From Periplaneta americana (Eukaryota > Arthropoda > Insecta > Blattodea > Blattidae), in contig NC_091119.1 of NCBI RefSeq assembly GCF_040183065.1, positions 60,374,892-60,438,891 of the forward strand: 64,000 bases of DNA, read 5' to 3'. Positions within the stretch are counted from its first letter, which is position 1. The number at the start of each line of letters is the position of its first letter. Below, in pieces: positions 33,620 to 44,684 of the stretch. Under the pieces are notes generated by a model. That model searched no databases. It saw nothing but the letters and a program-made list of their open reading frames with translations, and had not been told where the DNA came from. A program made the translations under genes and the position numbers.

Positions 33620-33769
33620 TTAGTACAGCTTCATATCGTTCAGAATCTTGTCGTAGACAAGGGGCTTTGCCTCGGATGCTATGATGAAGTCAACATGGCC
33701 GAACTCGGGAGGAAATGCGTCATTCATGCCTATGATGTGGGGCAACACCGTGGCCAGCTTTTGGACACT
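33620..33769 (-). CDS. Lipase B, last exon (catalytic His and stop)
   Basis: This 150-nt exon follows the acceptor ATGTTTTCAG and runs 49 codons to TAA at 33622-33620. It reads SVQKLATVLPHIIGMND, then FGHVDFIIASEAKPLVYDKI and LNDMKLY. In acid lipases the segment xxHxDFxxxxxAxxxxYxxI carries the catalytic His near the C terminus; here that is the His of GHVDF. The final MKLY matches the usual MKxY ending, so the C terminus is complete. It joins the previous exon in phase 0, 15.9 kb away. The gene ends 19 kb upstream of the lipase A start, giving a head-to-tail pair. Confidence 0.93.
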   Translation of the reverse strand, partial: SVQKLATVLPHIIGMNDAFPPEFGHVDFIIASEAKPLVYDKILNDMKLY

Positions 33770-33918
33770 CTGAAAACATTGGATATAATTTACATATTAT
33801 TATATGACTATGCATTCTGGACCGAGACGTAAAGAAAAGAAAGAAAAACTATACTATTACAAGTAAGATTTTTACATGTTACGGGCTACACATTAAGAGA
33901 CTAAAGAAAACGTGGTGC

Positions 33919-35697
33919 TTTACCATGCTTCATATCTTTACATAGAACTACTTGTAAGTACGATAACCTGTCGGTAAATATATAGCTTTACTATGCTTCA
34001 TATCTTTACATAGAGCTAGTTGTAAGTACGATAACCTATCGGTAAATGTATAGCTTTACTATGCTTTATATCTTTACAGAGAACTACTTGTAAGTTCTAT
34101 AACCTGTCGGTAAATGTATAGCTTTACTATGCTTCATATCTTTACATAGAACTACTTGTAAGTACGATAACCTGTCGGTAAATATATAGCTTTACTATGC
34201 TTCATATCTTTACATAGAACTACTTGTAAGTACGATAACCTGTCGGTAAATATATAGCTTTACTATGCTTTATATCTTTACATAGAACTACTTGTAAGTA
34301 CGATAACCTGTCTGTAAATGCATAGCTTTACCATGCTTTATATATTTACATAGAACTACTTGTAAGTACGATAACCTGTCGGTAAATATATAGCTTTACT
34401 ATGCTTTATATCTTTACATAGAACTACTTGTAAGTTCTATAACCTGTCGGTAAATGTATAGCTTTACTATGCTTCATATCTTTACATAGAACTACTTGTA
34501 AGTACGATAACCTGTCGGTAAATATATAGCTTTACTATGCTTCATATCTTTACATAGAGCTAGTTGTAAGTACGATAACCTATCGGTAAATGTATAGCTT
34601 TACTATGCTTTATATCTTTACATAGAACTACTTGCAAGTTCTATAACCTGTCGGTAAATGTATAGCTTTACTATGCTTCATATCTTTACATAGAACTAGT
34701 TGTAAGTACGATAACCTGTCGGTAAATGTATAGCTTTACCATGCTTTATATCTTTACATAGAACTACTTGTAAGCACGATAACCTGTCGGTAAATGTATA
34801 GCTTTACTATGCTTTATATCTTTACATAGAACTACTTGTAAGTACGATAACCTGTCGGTAAATGTACAGCTTTACTATGCTTTATATCTTTACATAGAAC
34901 TACTTGTAAGTACGATAACCTGTCTGTAAATGCATAGCTTTACCATGCTTTATATATTTACATAGAACTACTTGTAAGTACGATAACCTGTCGGTAAATA
35001 TATAGCTTTACTATGCTTTATATCTTTACACAGAACTACTTGTAAGTAGGATAACCTGTCGGTAAATGTATAGCTTTACCATGCTTCATATCTTTACGTA
35101 GAACTACTTGTAAGTACGATAACCTGTCGATAAATGTATAGCTTTACTATGCTATATATCTTTACATAGAACTAGTTGTAAGTACGATAACCTGTCGGTA
35201 AATATATAGCTTTACCATGCTTCATATCTTTACATAGAACTAGTTGTAAGTACGATAACCTGTTGGTAAATATATAGCTTTACTATGCTACATATCTTTA
35301 CATAGAACTAGTTGTAAGTACGATAACCTGTCGGTAAATGTATAGCTTTACCATGCTTCATATCTTTACATAGAACTACTTGTAAGTACGATAACCTGTC
35401 GGTAAATGTAGCCTATAGCTTTACCATGCTTCATATCTTTACATAGAACTACTTGTAAGTAGGATAACCTGTCGGCAAATGTATAGCTTTACCATGCTTC
35501 ATATCTTTATATAGAACTACTTGTAAGTACGATAACCTGTCGGTAAATGTATAGCTTTACCATGCTTCATATCTCTACATAGAACTACTTGTAAGTACGA
35601 TAACCTGTCGGTAAATGTATAGCTTTACCATGCTTCATATCTCTACATAGAACTACTTGTAAGTACGATAACCTGTCGGTAAATGTATAGCTTTACG
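33919..35697. repeat. 68-bp satellite array, about 26 units
   Basis: The unit contains AGCTTTACTATGCTTCATAT, CTTTACATAGAACTACTTGT and AAGTACGATAACCTGTCGG. Copies differ at a few positions (TATAT/TGTAT, CTTCA/CTTTA, CTACTTG/CTAGTTG). Rare variants recur at multiples of 68: AACCTATCGG 544 bp apart and GTCTGTAAATGCAT 612 bp apart, indicating block duplication. The array lies in the last intron of lipase B, 150 bp from the last exon. Confidence 0.97.
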
Positions 35698-36564
35698 CAG
35701 TGCTGCAGTTGGAAACAAATTTTAGGAGGTGCTATTGAAATCTCCTTGATCAGACTAAACTTTTCTTTTCCAAAGTTACTTCGTCATGAATCCGCCTCTG
35801 CAGACCTTGTTCCAGATCGTAGCCACAATTGCATATAAGACAAAACATTTAACGCTGGTATTGGTGGCCCAACACTTTTAGGCACAAAATCCTAGGAACT
35901 CTTTTTCGGAAGAGTATTTATTTTCATAATGCAGATATCGTTCATTACAGTAATGCTCATTCACATTCTTTAGTTGAAATTGGAATAAAATCTATAACAT
36001 GTAGCCTAACTGGACTCAAGATTCATGAACACACAAAAAGTAACAATTTCTCTCTTCTAGCAAACTCCTAGCATTACGCCTGAGCGAGTTTTAAAATTAG
36101 CGAATCAGTGGAGCAGAATTCTTGATGTGCCACATCGTAAAATTAGTGTTAGGCTATGCGATATTAGTCTTATTATGCCTACGCAAGTTTTTAAATTAGC
36201 GAATCAGTGTAGGAAATTTCTTGAGACGCCATGCCATAAAGTCAGCGTTACTTATAGAAATACGACGGCGTTATGAAAGCTTGAAACTAAGAAATCACAA
36301 CTACTGAAGTGCCAGACCATGGTTTTCGATAAAACAACGCATGGACAAGCGTTTAAGCGAAGGATAAGAGATGCCAGCCGCTACTTTTATGCCACATATC
36401 AAAATAAAAATGTTTTTCAAATAACTAACATCCTCCAGTTCAAAGTATAGGCTATTAAAGACTATTTAAACATACGGTAGTTAATATATTTTCGAGTCTA
36501 AATTTTTTTTTTCCGGTACGGTAACAGTGAATTTTTATTTTAGACGATACGACGTACCGGCCCA
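35698..36564. other. No gene; contains an imperfect 103-bp tandem duplication
   Basis: Around 36075-36150 and 36178-36250 the sequence TTAAAATTAGCGAATCAGTG with its surroundings is repeated once, diverged. Nothing else was recognised. Confidence 0.5.
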
Positions 36565-36665
36565 ACTACAGCACTGGCTTTACGATGCTTCATATCTTTG
36601 TGTGGGTGCGATACCTGTCCAAAGGTTCTAAGCTTTACTAACCTGCATATCTTTACGTGCAACTA
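36565..36665. repeat. Outlying degenerate units of the 68-bp satellite
   Basis: GGCTTTACGATGCTTCATATC and AGCTTTACTAACCTGCATAT with CTTTACGTGCAACTACGTGT are diverged 68-bp units separated from the main array by about 870 bp. Confidence 0.75.
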
Positions 36666-36689
36666 CGTGTAGATGGTAGCGAGAAATGA

Positions 36690-37645
36690 AACAAGGGGAG
36701 CAAGGAGAATGCAATGACAACAACGGGAATAAAAGGAGAACATGGGGTATACAAGAAAAGGTGGAATACAAGGACGACAAGGGAAATACGATGGCAACAG
36801 AAGCAATAAGGGAAATACAATAACAAGTGGAATACAGAAAGAACAACAGGAATACAATGACGACAAGGGGAATACAAGGAGAACAAGGATAAGACGAGAA
36901 CGAAGGGAATACAAGAATAACAAGGGGAATACAAAGATAACGGAAAGAGAAGGAGAACAAGGGGAAGAGAAGTGTAAGGAAAACAGGGAATAAAAGGAGA
37001 ACAAGGGGAATGAGAGTACAAGGAGAACAAGGATAAGACGAGGAGAAAGAAGGGAATACAAGAATAACAAGGGAAATACAAAGATAACGGAAAGAGAAGG
37101 AGAACAAGGGAAGAGAAGTGTAAGGAAAACAGGGAATAAAAGGAGAACAAGGGGAATGAGAGTACAAGGAGAACAAGGATAAGACGAGGAGAAAGAGGGG
37201 AATACAAGAATAACAAGGGAAATACAAAGATAACGGAAAGAGAAGGAGAACAAGGAGAAGAGAAGTGTAAGGAAAAACAGGGAATAAAAGGAGAACAAGG
37301 GGAATGAGAGTACAAGGAGAACAAGGATAAGACGAGGAGAACGAAGGGAATACAAGAATAACAAGGGAAATACAAAGATAACGGAAAGAGAAGGATAACA
37401 AGGGGAAGAGAAGTGTAAGGAAAAACAGGGAATAAAAGGAGAAAAAGGGGAATGAGAGTACAAGGAGAACAAAAGGAAGACAAGGATAACAAGGAAAACA
37501 AGAGAAATACTGGAAGAACGAGGGGAATATAAGGATAACAATGGAAATACAATGAGAACAAAGGAAATGCAAGGAGAACAAGGGTAAGACAAGGAAAACT
37601 GGGAGATTACAAGGAGAACATGGGAAATACAGGAAAAAGTTCAGA
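36690..37645. repeat. Purine-rich minisatellite with about 148-bp higher-order unit
   Basis: The plus strand is almost pure A/G with rare C/T. Short units such as GGAGAACAAGGGGAATACAA are organised in at least three to four larger repeats beginning GGAGAACAAGGATAAGACGA. All three minus frames stay open for about 300 codons because the repeats lack stops. Composition, repetition and absence of splice logic argue against coding. Confidence 0.93.
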
Positions 37646-37984
37646 CTACCCCTCTTCTCACTTAAAATCCTATTAAAATGTGCAAAATGACATTAGGCCT
37701 ATTGTGTTTTATTTGCCTTATAAAATGTTAAGTCCCCTTGACAACAGGGGATTATGACTCCCACTTTTACAGAAATTCGGCTTTGGTAGCAGAAGAGTCA
37801 GGCCTGCGTGCGTATCACCTTCAACACTGTCGCTTTTATCCAGCGTAGTCCAATTGAAGTCAGTTAATGGTTCTAAGTCTCCATCCGGTCGATTCTGTAG
37901 GGCTACGTCTGCTTCTGTTAAACCTCTCCCTCATAATTCCACATTATGCGATCTCCATGGTGTTCTGGGTCTTCCTCTTTTTTC

Positions 37985-38120
37985 CTTCGAGGAGGAGACC
38001 AATCTATAAATTTTAATATTGGAGAAAAATTCGTTCTGGTACTGAGAATCGAACCCAGAACCCCTCAGCTTAGCGCGCTCAGTGCTTTTAATCAACTGAG
38101 CTATGCCGGTATCAATCAAC
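37985..38120 (-). mobile_element. tRNA-derived SINE (family F)
   Basis: On the minus strand GGCATAGCTCAGTTGATTAA (A box), GCACTGAGCGCGCTAAGCTG and GGGTTCTGGGTTCGATTCTC (B box) form a good tRNA-like head. The body includes ACGAATTTTTCTCCAATATT. The 3' boundary is not clear. Confidence 0.75.
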
Positions 38121-38508
38121 AGCGCCGGCTGAACTCTCCTGCTTCCTGTCATCAATGGCCTACTACCTGCATTTTAGACATATGTGTAATATATGCAGGG
38201 GCGCATATTTCAATGCCTTTAGGCCATTTTCAAACACAGTTCATATCACTGTTAACACATATAGCCTATAATTGTATTCTTATGAAGACCTCGCCGTCCT
38301 CTTTCGAATATTGTGTATTCCAAGACACTGTGTAGCAGAACTCTTCTTCGTATCATCGGCCGGCGCTATGGATAGAATGTATAGAATATTTTATTTTCGC
38401 TGGCAGAGTTAAGGCCATAAGACCTTCTCTTCCACTCAACCAGCCTTAATCAATACAATAGTTACATAGCCTACATATTTAAATTATGAATATTTACAAT
38501 ACACTTAA

Positions 38509-39196
38509 GGGGTTAGATACAGCTTAGAGCGGTAAAATTTTGAGAATATTCAACATTTTTTCCCTCCATGTGTAAAACACTGTCGTTCTGCTATATGAGA
38601 AAAATATATTTACGGTTTAAAAAATGATTTACATTTCTTTTTTCCAAAATTCAGTTCACTGTGCAGTGATGAAGCATTTCCCACATAACTAAAAAACTAT
38701 CCAACATTCTGTGATGACATTTTTTGTGTGTATTTATGCATGTCATATCTACAATATGATGCAAGATCACTTCTCTACCTTTGACAGATTGTCTGATAAA
38801 AAATAAATTCATTTTAAAAATGCTCAAATATTAGTATTTTCTTCTAAGACAAAATAAAAAAAAAACATTATTTATTAAGGAATGTAGTTTAAAGAGCACG
38901 ATATTGTAAACACGAGTTTCAGCAATAAAATAAAAGAGAGAGAACATGAAAAAGTTAAGAAGTTTATGAGTTATGAAGGAAACGCTTCATCACTGCACAA
39001 CAAACTGCCACCATTTTGAATTTTGAAAAAAAAAATATATATATAAACAATTTTTTTAAATCTTAAAAATATTTTTTTTTTCATGTAGCAGTGTTTTACA
39101 CATGCCTGTTTTCATTATTGTACAAGATACAGTAATGGAGGAAAAATATGTTGAATATTTCCAAAAATTTTACTGCTGTAAGCTGTATCTAACCCC
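38509..39196. mobile_element. TTAA-flanked DNA element, copy 2 (688 bp)
   Basis: The left end is GGGGTTAGATACAGCTTAGA and the right end is (inverse) GGGGTTAGATACAGCTTACA. TTAA lies at 38505-38508 and 39197-39200. Its middle is homologous to copy 1 (21546-22557) but in reversed orientation between the inverted ends. Confidence 0.9.
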
Positions 39197-39430
39197 TTAA
39201 AAGATTCTGCAGCAATATTCTTCTGTTAAGTTTTAACGACTAGTAGGCCTACATGTTTATTTAAATTGAGATAAACCTATAAGAAAAAGTAATAACTTAA
39301 TTTATGAGCTAATTTAATTCAATTCAGTCTATATGCAATATGTAAAGAATTATAATTAAGTTGAGATAGCTAGTTGGTTAAAATGATGAGAATTAATTTA
39401 ATATAAGTTTATTAGAACTATGTTATAGAG

Positions 39431-39758
39431 AGCAAAATAAAATAATCCGTGAGGCTACAGCCCGTGAAGGGCCTAGACCGACCAGCCGGCTCCTGGCCTC
39501 ACGCCCACATGCCGAAGCAGAGGTGGACGATCATCCAACCAGAATGGAGGTATCGTGTGGTTAGCACGATGATCCCCCAGCCGTTATCTCGCTACTTATC
39601 GTAACTCCCCAAGTGCATGACGATGGGCACCGGTCCCATACACTGGCTGAATTTTTGTGAGAAATTTCTTCCTCCATGAGGACTCGAACCAGCGCCAGCG
39701 CGCATTTAATAATACGAGTCCTAGGCAGAATGCCTTAGACCACAACGCCACGGCGCGG
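39431..39758 (-). mobile_element. tRNA-derived SINE (family D), copy 1
   Basis: The minus-strand head is CGCCGTGGCGTTGTGGTCTA (A box), with B box GCTGGTTCGAGTCCTCATGG. The body has GTGTATGGGACCGGTGCCCA and GGTTGGATGATCGTCCACCT, ending in ACGGATTATTTTATTTTGC. The variable-arm spacing suggests a Leu- or Ser-type tRNA ancestor. Copy 2 is at 57.66-58.0 kb. Confidence 0.93.
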
Positions 39759-40090
39759 AACTTTCAGCTCAATGCTTTTCCGTATTTTCGTTATACGGAG
39801 TATAACTTGTTCAATCCACGAGCCGCCACTGACTTTTATAGTTTTTGTCAACAGTTTCCTGTTGAACTTAGTTGCAGGTTTTAATCCATTACACAGAATT
39901 GCATGAAGGTCATCCACAGAAGTAAACTAGTACATGGACGGTGTTTTCTTAACTTCTTTTTATAGATCATTCATTAAACATCGGTTAAGTAAGTTGTTGT
40001 GTGTCATTATTACATAATATCACTTGCTTCATGACCAAGTTTTGTAATATTCAGCAATGAATAGCAATGCATGTACTCTGTCCAGATATA

Positions 40091-40911
40091 CAGTGAAACT
40101 TGTGTAATTCGAATCTGAAGGGCATAAGAAAAAATTCGAATTATTGAAAAATTCGAATTAAAAAAATGGTACTGCATAAGGCAAACTACAGGTGTACTGT
40201 ATGTACTGTGTATTACTATAACATTTCAAGACAACAGGGTATTATAATAAAAGAAAATATAGTGCTGTATAATGATAGGCCTATTACATAAATACAGTAC
40301 GGTACAGTAATTAGTAAACATTTATGCACAACACATACAGTAGTTAAAAAAACATACCTTACTAGGCCTTGTTAAGTAGGATGTGATTTTAGTCTGCTTC
40401 TTTTTATTGATTTGCTGGGTTACTGTAAAGTCCTCCAGTTTATTTAATGCATCAAACAGAGAACCATGCACATTTTGGTTTCCCTCAATGAATCTTCTTA
40501 GCTCCCGGAAGTGAAAGATCGGGCTTTCGGGGTTTATGAAAAGCAATGCACAGTGACCGTTTTAACTGAGTACGGTAACTGTACTTTCGAGGTGAATGAC
40601 ACTCCAAGGGTTGTCAACCCGCACTGGGACCACTTTCTCCGAAAAGGAGATACAATGCATTCCTGTTTCCAGCCTCCAACCCCTATGGTCAGGTCAATTT
40701 GTTACAGTACTGGCTCGTTCCGCCTTTGCCACATTTCACTATAAAACTCATGTCCATTCTGGATTTTTTTCCTTCGAATTAAACAAAATTATATTCGAAT
40801 AAAAGACGATATTTATACACTATTTCCATAGGAAATTCAAGGGGACAAAGGAAAACTTCGAAATAAAGAATAATTCGAATTAAAAACGTTCGAATTACAC
40901 AAGTTTCACTG
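40091..40911 (-). mobile_element. Tigger/pogo-like element (821 bp)
   Basis: Inverted ends CAGTGAAACTTGTGTAATTC are each next to TA (40089-40090, 40912-40913). Subterminal AATTCGAATTA repeats are mirrored. On the minus strand 40546-40322 encodes HFRELRRFIEGNQNVHGSLF and then LNKLEDFTVTQQ, ending with KKKQTKITSYL. This resembles the C-terminal tail of Tigger/jerky-type transposases, which end in xxKQxxIxDFF. The DDE core is missing. Confidence 0.88.
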
Positions 40912-40913
40912 TA

Positions 40914-42038
40914 TTATAATCTTGAGGAACTCTTGCATCAGTATCGTCCATTGCATTTAGTTGCGACGGTCCTTTACCTTCTGTAAGTCTGTGTGTTATA
41001 TATTCAATATGAGAAGGTATGTACAAATGCTGTTTCGTAATTTTAATACTAGACTAATTATTAATTTCGGTTGAGAGAAGGAAAGTACGAAATAATTATA
41101 AGTGAAATTAAAAATAATGTTTCTGAATTACAAAATTTTTGTTCCTCAAAAAATGCTCTATTAAAATTTATACAAATCGACATCCCTATCATCCTCTGTA
41201 CCCTTTGAGTTCTGAATATAGAATAAATGTAGAGGAGTAAGTTATATGGTTTCTTTTTAATTCGGTAAATTGGTTCCTTTCTGAAGAATATCGTTTTTAA
41301 TATATTATAAAAATATCAATAAGTAATTTCAAGATATCAGGCCTACAGAATCTTTCTCTAGGGTCTTATAACTTTTATATCAATTAATGCTTTTATTTAA
41401 GAACACAATCACGTTTAATTTTGCGCAAGAAAATCTGTTCCTTTTTTCTTTCAAAATGAAACCTGTTTTTGGGAATATGTGCTCCGAAGGAACTGATGTT
41501 GCTGGTCGCGAGGCACTCGAGGACAAATCGCTTATTATTTAAAAAGCGCGTTTTTTTATCCTAGAACTGATACCTTTTGGTTGATTATGCAGAAAGCATT
41601 CGAATAATTTTCTTAATATTTCAAATAGCTTTAACAATAGCACAAATCGAGTAATTCATTCGAATAAGTTCAACACTAACTGTAATTCGTTTTTTCTCTT
41701 ATGTTCAAAGACAAACGCCACTTTGTTTCCTAGATAATCGTAAAATAGAAGGATTTCAACCTTTCATTTTTATATTCGGGAGCTAAGAGCTTATTTACAG
41801 TTAACTGTCGGAGTAATAGTTTCTTAGAGTGCCAAAACAAATCTGTAAGTTAGAGTACTCGTAAGATAACGAATAATGTTAGTGGACGTTCTTGCAAACC
41901 TACATTAGATACTTATAGAATAATTATTAAGGGTTAAAAAAGGAAAAATACATTCTTCCCATCTAGATTTAACACTTTTCTTTACTGATTAACAGTAACT
42001 TCTTTACTGTGTTAACAATATAAATATAAAAATACCTG
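40914..42038. other. No recognisable gene
   Basis: AT-rich intron of lipase B with nothing recognised on either strand. Confidence 0.5.
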
Positions 42039-42574
42039 GCTGACTACTTTCGAGGTGATGTCCCTCATTGTCCGAAGCCTAGTGAATCTTGCGCTATCTT
42101 CTGGTTTCCTTTTGTGGTGGGGTGTGTTCATGATTGTGTCGAAAAGAGTGTATGTTTTGAAATTCAGTTGAGTGTTCAGGATATGCAATGGGTGTGTTTT
42201 TGTGTGTTTGTAAATTTCACATTATTCTAGAGTGTCAAGTTTTTGGGTTTTTAGCTGGATGTGTAATATTTTAATTTCAGTGTCTATGTTGCTGTAGTTG
42301 TGATTGGAGTTTCTGATGTATTCTGCGTAAGTTGAATTGTTGTGTAGTTTGGTTATGGCTGTGATATGTTCCTTGTAACGTGTTTGAAATGATCTTCTAA
42401 TCTGTCCGATGTAGAAGTCGTTGCAACACAAGCACAAGAACAAAACAAATACATCACACTAACATACGAAAACAAGAACATATACAAGATTGCATCATAT
42501 TTCAAGAAACTAAAACACAACATTGCATACAGAACACTAAACACACTACAAAAAAATCTTAACACACAGACAAG

Positions 42575-42606
<32 letters not shown>

Positions 42607-42860
42607 AAGTACAACTTCACAGGCGTTGTGGATGTGTTACCGTAGTAGTGGATTTTCTGTACATTTTGAACTTATGCTTATTGTTTGTTTTTGATGTCTA
42701 AGAAATTTATGGATTTGTTATTTTCTATTTCTAGTGTGTAGTGTAGTTTTGGATAATATTTTGTTTATCTCTTTTGTAGGTTTTCAATCTGTCTTTTGTT
42801 TCCTTTGTATGGTATTAGTATGTCGTCTACGTATCTGTGCCAGTAAATGTAAGCTATTTT
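42039..42860 (-). mobile_element. Penelope-like retroelement fragment (RT and GIY-YIG), internally rearranged
   Basis: The minus strand at 42842-42700 reads WHRYVDDILIPYKGNKRQIE (RT box YVDD). At 42443-42222 it reads CNDFYIGQIRRSFQTRYKEH, the GIY-YIG endonuclease segment (here FYIGQ), then ITKLHNNSTYAEYI. The stretch between, 42440-42590, reads YITLTYENKNIYKIASYFKK on the plus strand. This segment normally lies between RT and endonuclease in the same orientation, so it is inverted here. A (CA)n run at 42578-42604 marks one junction. The element is dead. Confidence 0.85.
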
Positions 42861-43644
42861 AGTATTTACATATAGGATTGCAAGAAGACAAATAAAAAAT
42901 AACTTATTAATAAAACTATTATATCGTTAGGTTAAGAATGTTTAAAGTAAATGAACTAATAAATATGAGAGCTTAATTGACTTCTAATTGAATGCTATCA
43001 TTCTATTATTGGCCCAATGGACCCGTATTTAAATTATTTAAATTCCCTGTGCTCGAATTTAAATGTCTAGTTTGGGGATGAATGTGCAGTTGCTGTAAAA
43101 ATTTATAAAAGAAAAAGAAATGCACAAGATTTTAATGCAGAATTTATCAGAGGCTGTGCATGAAGTATGTACTTACTCAGACTTACTGGTGTGGTAAATA
43201 TCGCGCGACCACAACTCGTCAAATGAGGCAATTATTGTGAATGAGCCACCGTTGTCGACTGTAATCACATACATTTCACGAGAGATGGCAGCACCATAAA
43301 TGTCCAACTAAATGTACTAATAGTGCGTTTCACGAATAGAGAGGATTTCCTCGCTGGATATTTCAACCATTAGCAGATCAGTTTTGTAGGAGGGCGAAGG
43401 ACTACCGAACGTTTCAAAAGAAGCTTCTTAATCCTGGTAGAACATTCGTGTATATATCATGTACTGTACTGCGTTGTCCATAACAACCACAGAATTAACT
43501 GGAATATTAGGTAAAGCTACTCCTGAAACCATTTTTTTTAAACGGTTGCTCTCCATTTCGTGATAATCCTTAGTTGAACGCGACTTGAACACCAGTAACC
43601 CATTTTTTACAAACCCTGTTCACTACCGACATGGAGTAGGCTAC
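42861..43644. other. No recognisable gene
   Basis: Intron sequence. A GTTTCACGAATAGAGAGGA stretch at about 43326 recurs in inverse orientation near 47322, each about 25-320 bp outside the two related mariner-like elements. Confidence 0.45.
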
Positions 43645-43646
43645 TA

Positions 43647-44647
43647 CAGGGACATCATTTTATTTTTACTTCAATTTTTATTTTACCTGCGTTTCTAAAT
43701 GTACTTGACTCCCACCCCTTTGATTAATGTCCTTGCTAACGTCAGTCACACAAACTTACGGCCGCTGTTGCTAGCAGTGAAACAAACAGTACAGAGTACA
43801 GTGTGTTTCAGAAATATCTTGCATTTTCTATAGAAGAAAAAGCTTTTATTATGGAAGTTTATTTTCACACAGGTACAGTGTGTAGCATAACTGAATTTAT
43901 CTGTGTGGACTAAGCACAAGTGAAGATTAGAGTTATCGAAAGTACGGTACCTTATACTATGGTACGGTACTTAACAGCATTATTCAAACAAGAGTTTTGT
44001 TTTACTGTTTGTAGGTATGAAGGACGATGATGGAAACTGGAAGTGCAATATAACCGAATGTGAACAACAGTTTTTTTTTTCACAATTTCCTGATTATATC
44101 ATTACGGAATATTTTCGTAGAAATGTTATTAATCTGGTAGATAAATTTAGAGTAACAGGCTGTACATACAGAAAGAAAGAAAAGTGTAAGATGGCCAACA
44201 AAGGTGACAGAAGATGCTAGAGAAAGGATGCAGCGAGGTCCTAATAAGTCGGTCAAGAAGTTAGCTGTAGAAATTGGGGTTTCTTACGGAAGTGCTCACA
44301 AAATTCTCAGGAATAAATTAGGCTAGTAATATGCTGAATAAAGTGGACATTACATAATGTATATAACCGCCTGAAGACTTGAGTTTGTGGAAAAAAAATT
44401 GTTACTATTCTACTGTTTTTTTGATAAAATACTGTAAAGTAATGACCAAACTGAAAATCGTAATACTATATTTCCCTGTAACATAAATGGATACACTACT
44501 TTTCTCTCCTCCTATAGCTAGTAAAATGATTTGTTTACATATTGCACTAGCAACTCCAAACTCGTGTAATGGAAGGGGGGTAACAGTGTTTCCGAGTATA
44601 GCCAGGTTAATGTTAAAAATGTTAGTAAAAATAAAGTGATGTCCCTG
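43647..44647 (+). mobile_element. Mariner-like element, copy 1 (1.0 kb), with transposase N-terminal remnant
   Basis: Inverted ends CAGGGACATCATTTTATTTT and CAGGGACATCACTTTATTTT are each flanked by TA. The plus strand encodes FSIEEKAFIMEVYFHTG at 43830-43880. After a likely intron (donor near ACACAGG|TACAG, acceptor TTTGTAG|GTATG) it reads KDDDGNWKCNITECEQQF. Then RMQRGPNKSVKKLAVEIGVS and YGSAHKILRNKLG form the helix-turn-helix N-terminal domains. The catalytic domain is absent. Confidence 0.85.
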
Positions 44648-44684
44648 TATAATTCTGGAACGTTTACAATTCGGCGCTAACTGG

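Noticed and set aside
33919-35697. CRISPR-like array
   Set aside because: Units are contiguous 68-bp repeats without unique spacers; eukaryotic satellite.
36628-37592. Three overlapping open frames of 302-317 codons on the minus strand (Phe/Leu/Ser/Pro-rich)
   Set aside because: They are translations of a purine-only minisatellite in all three frames; composition and period, not coding, keep them open.
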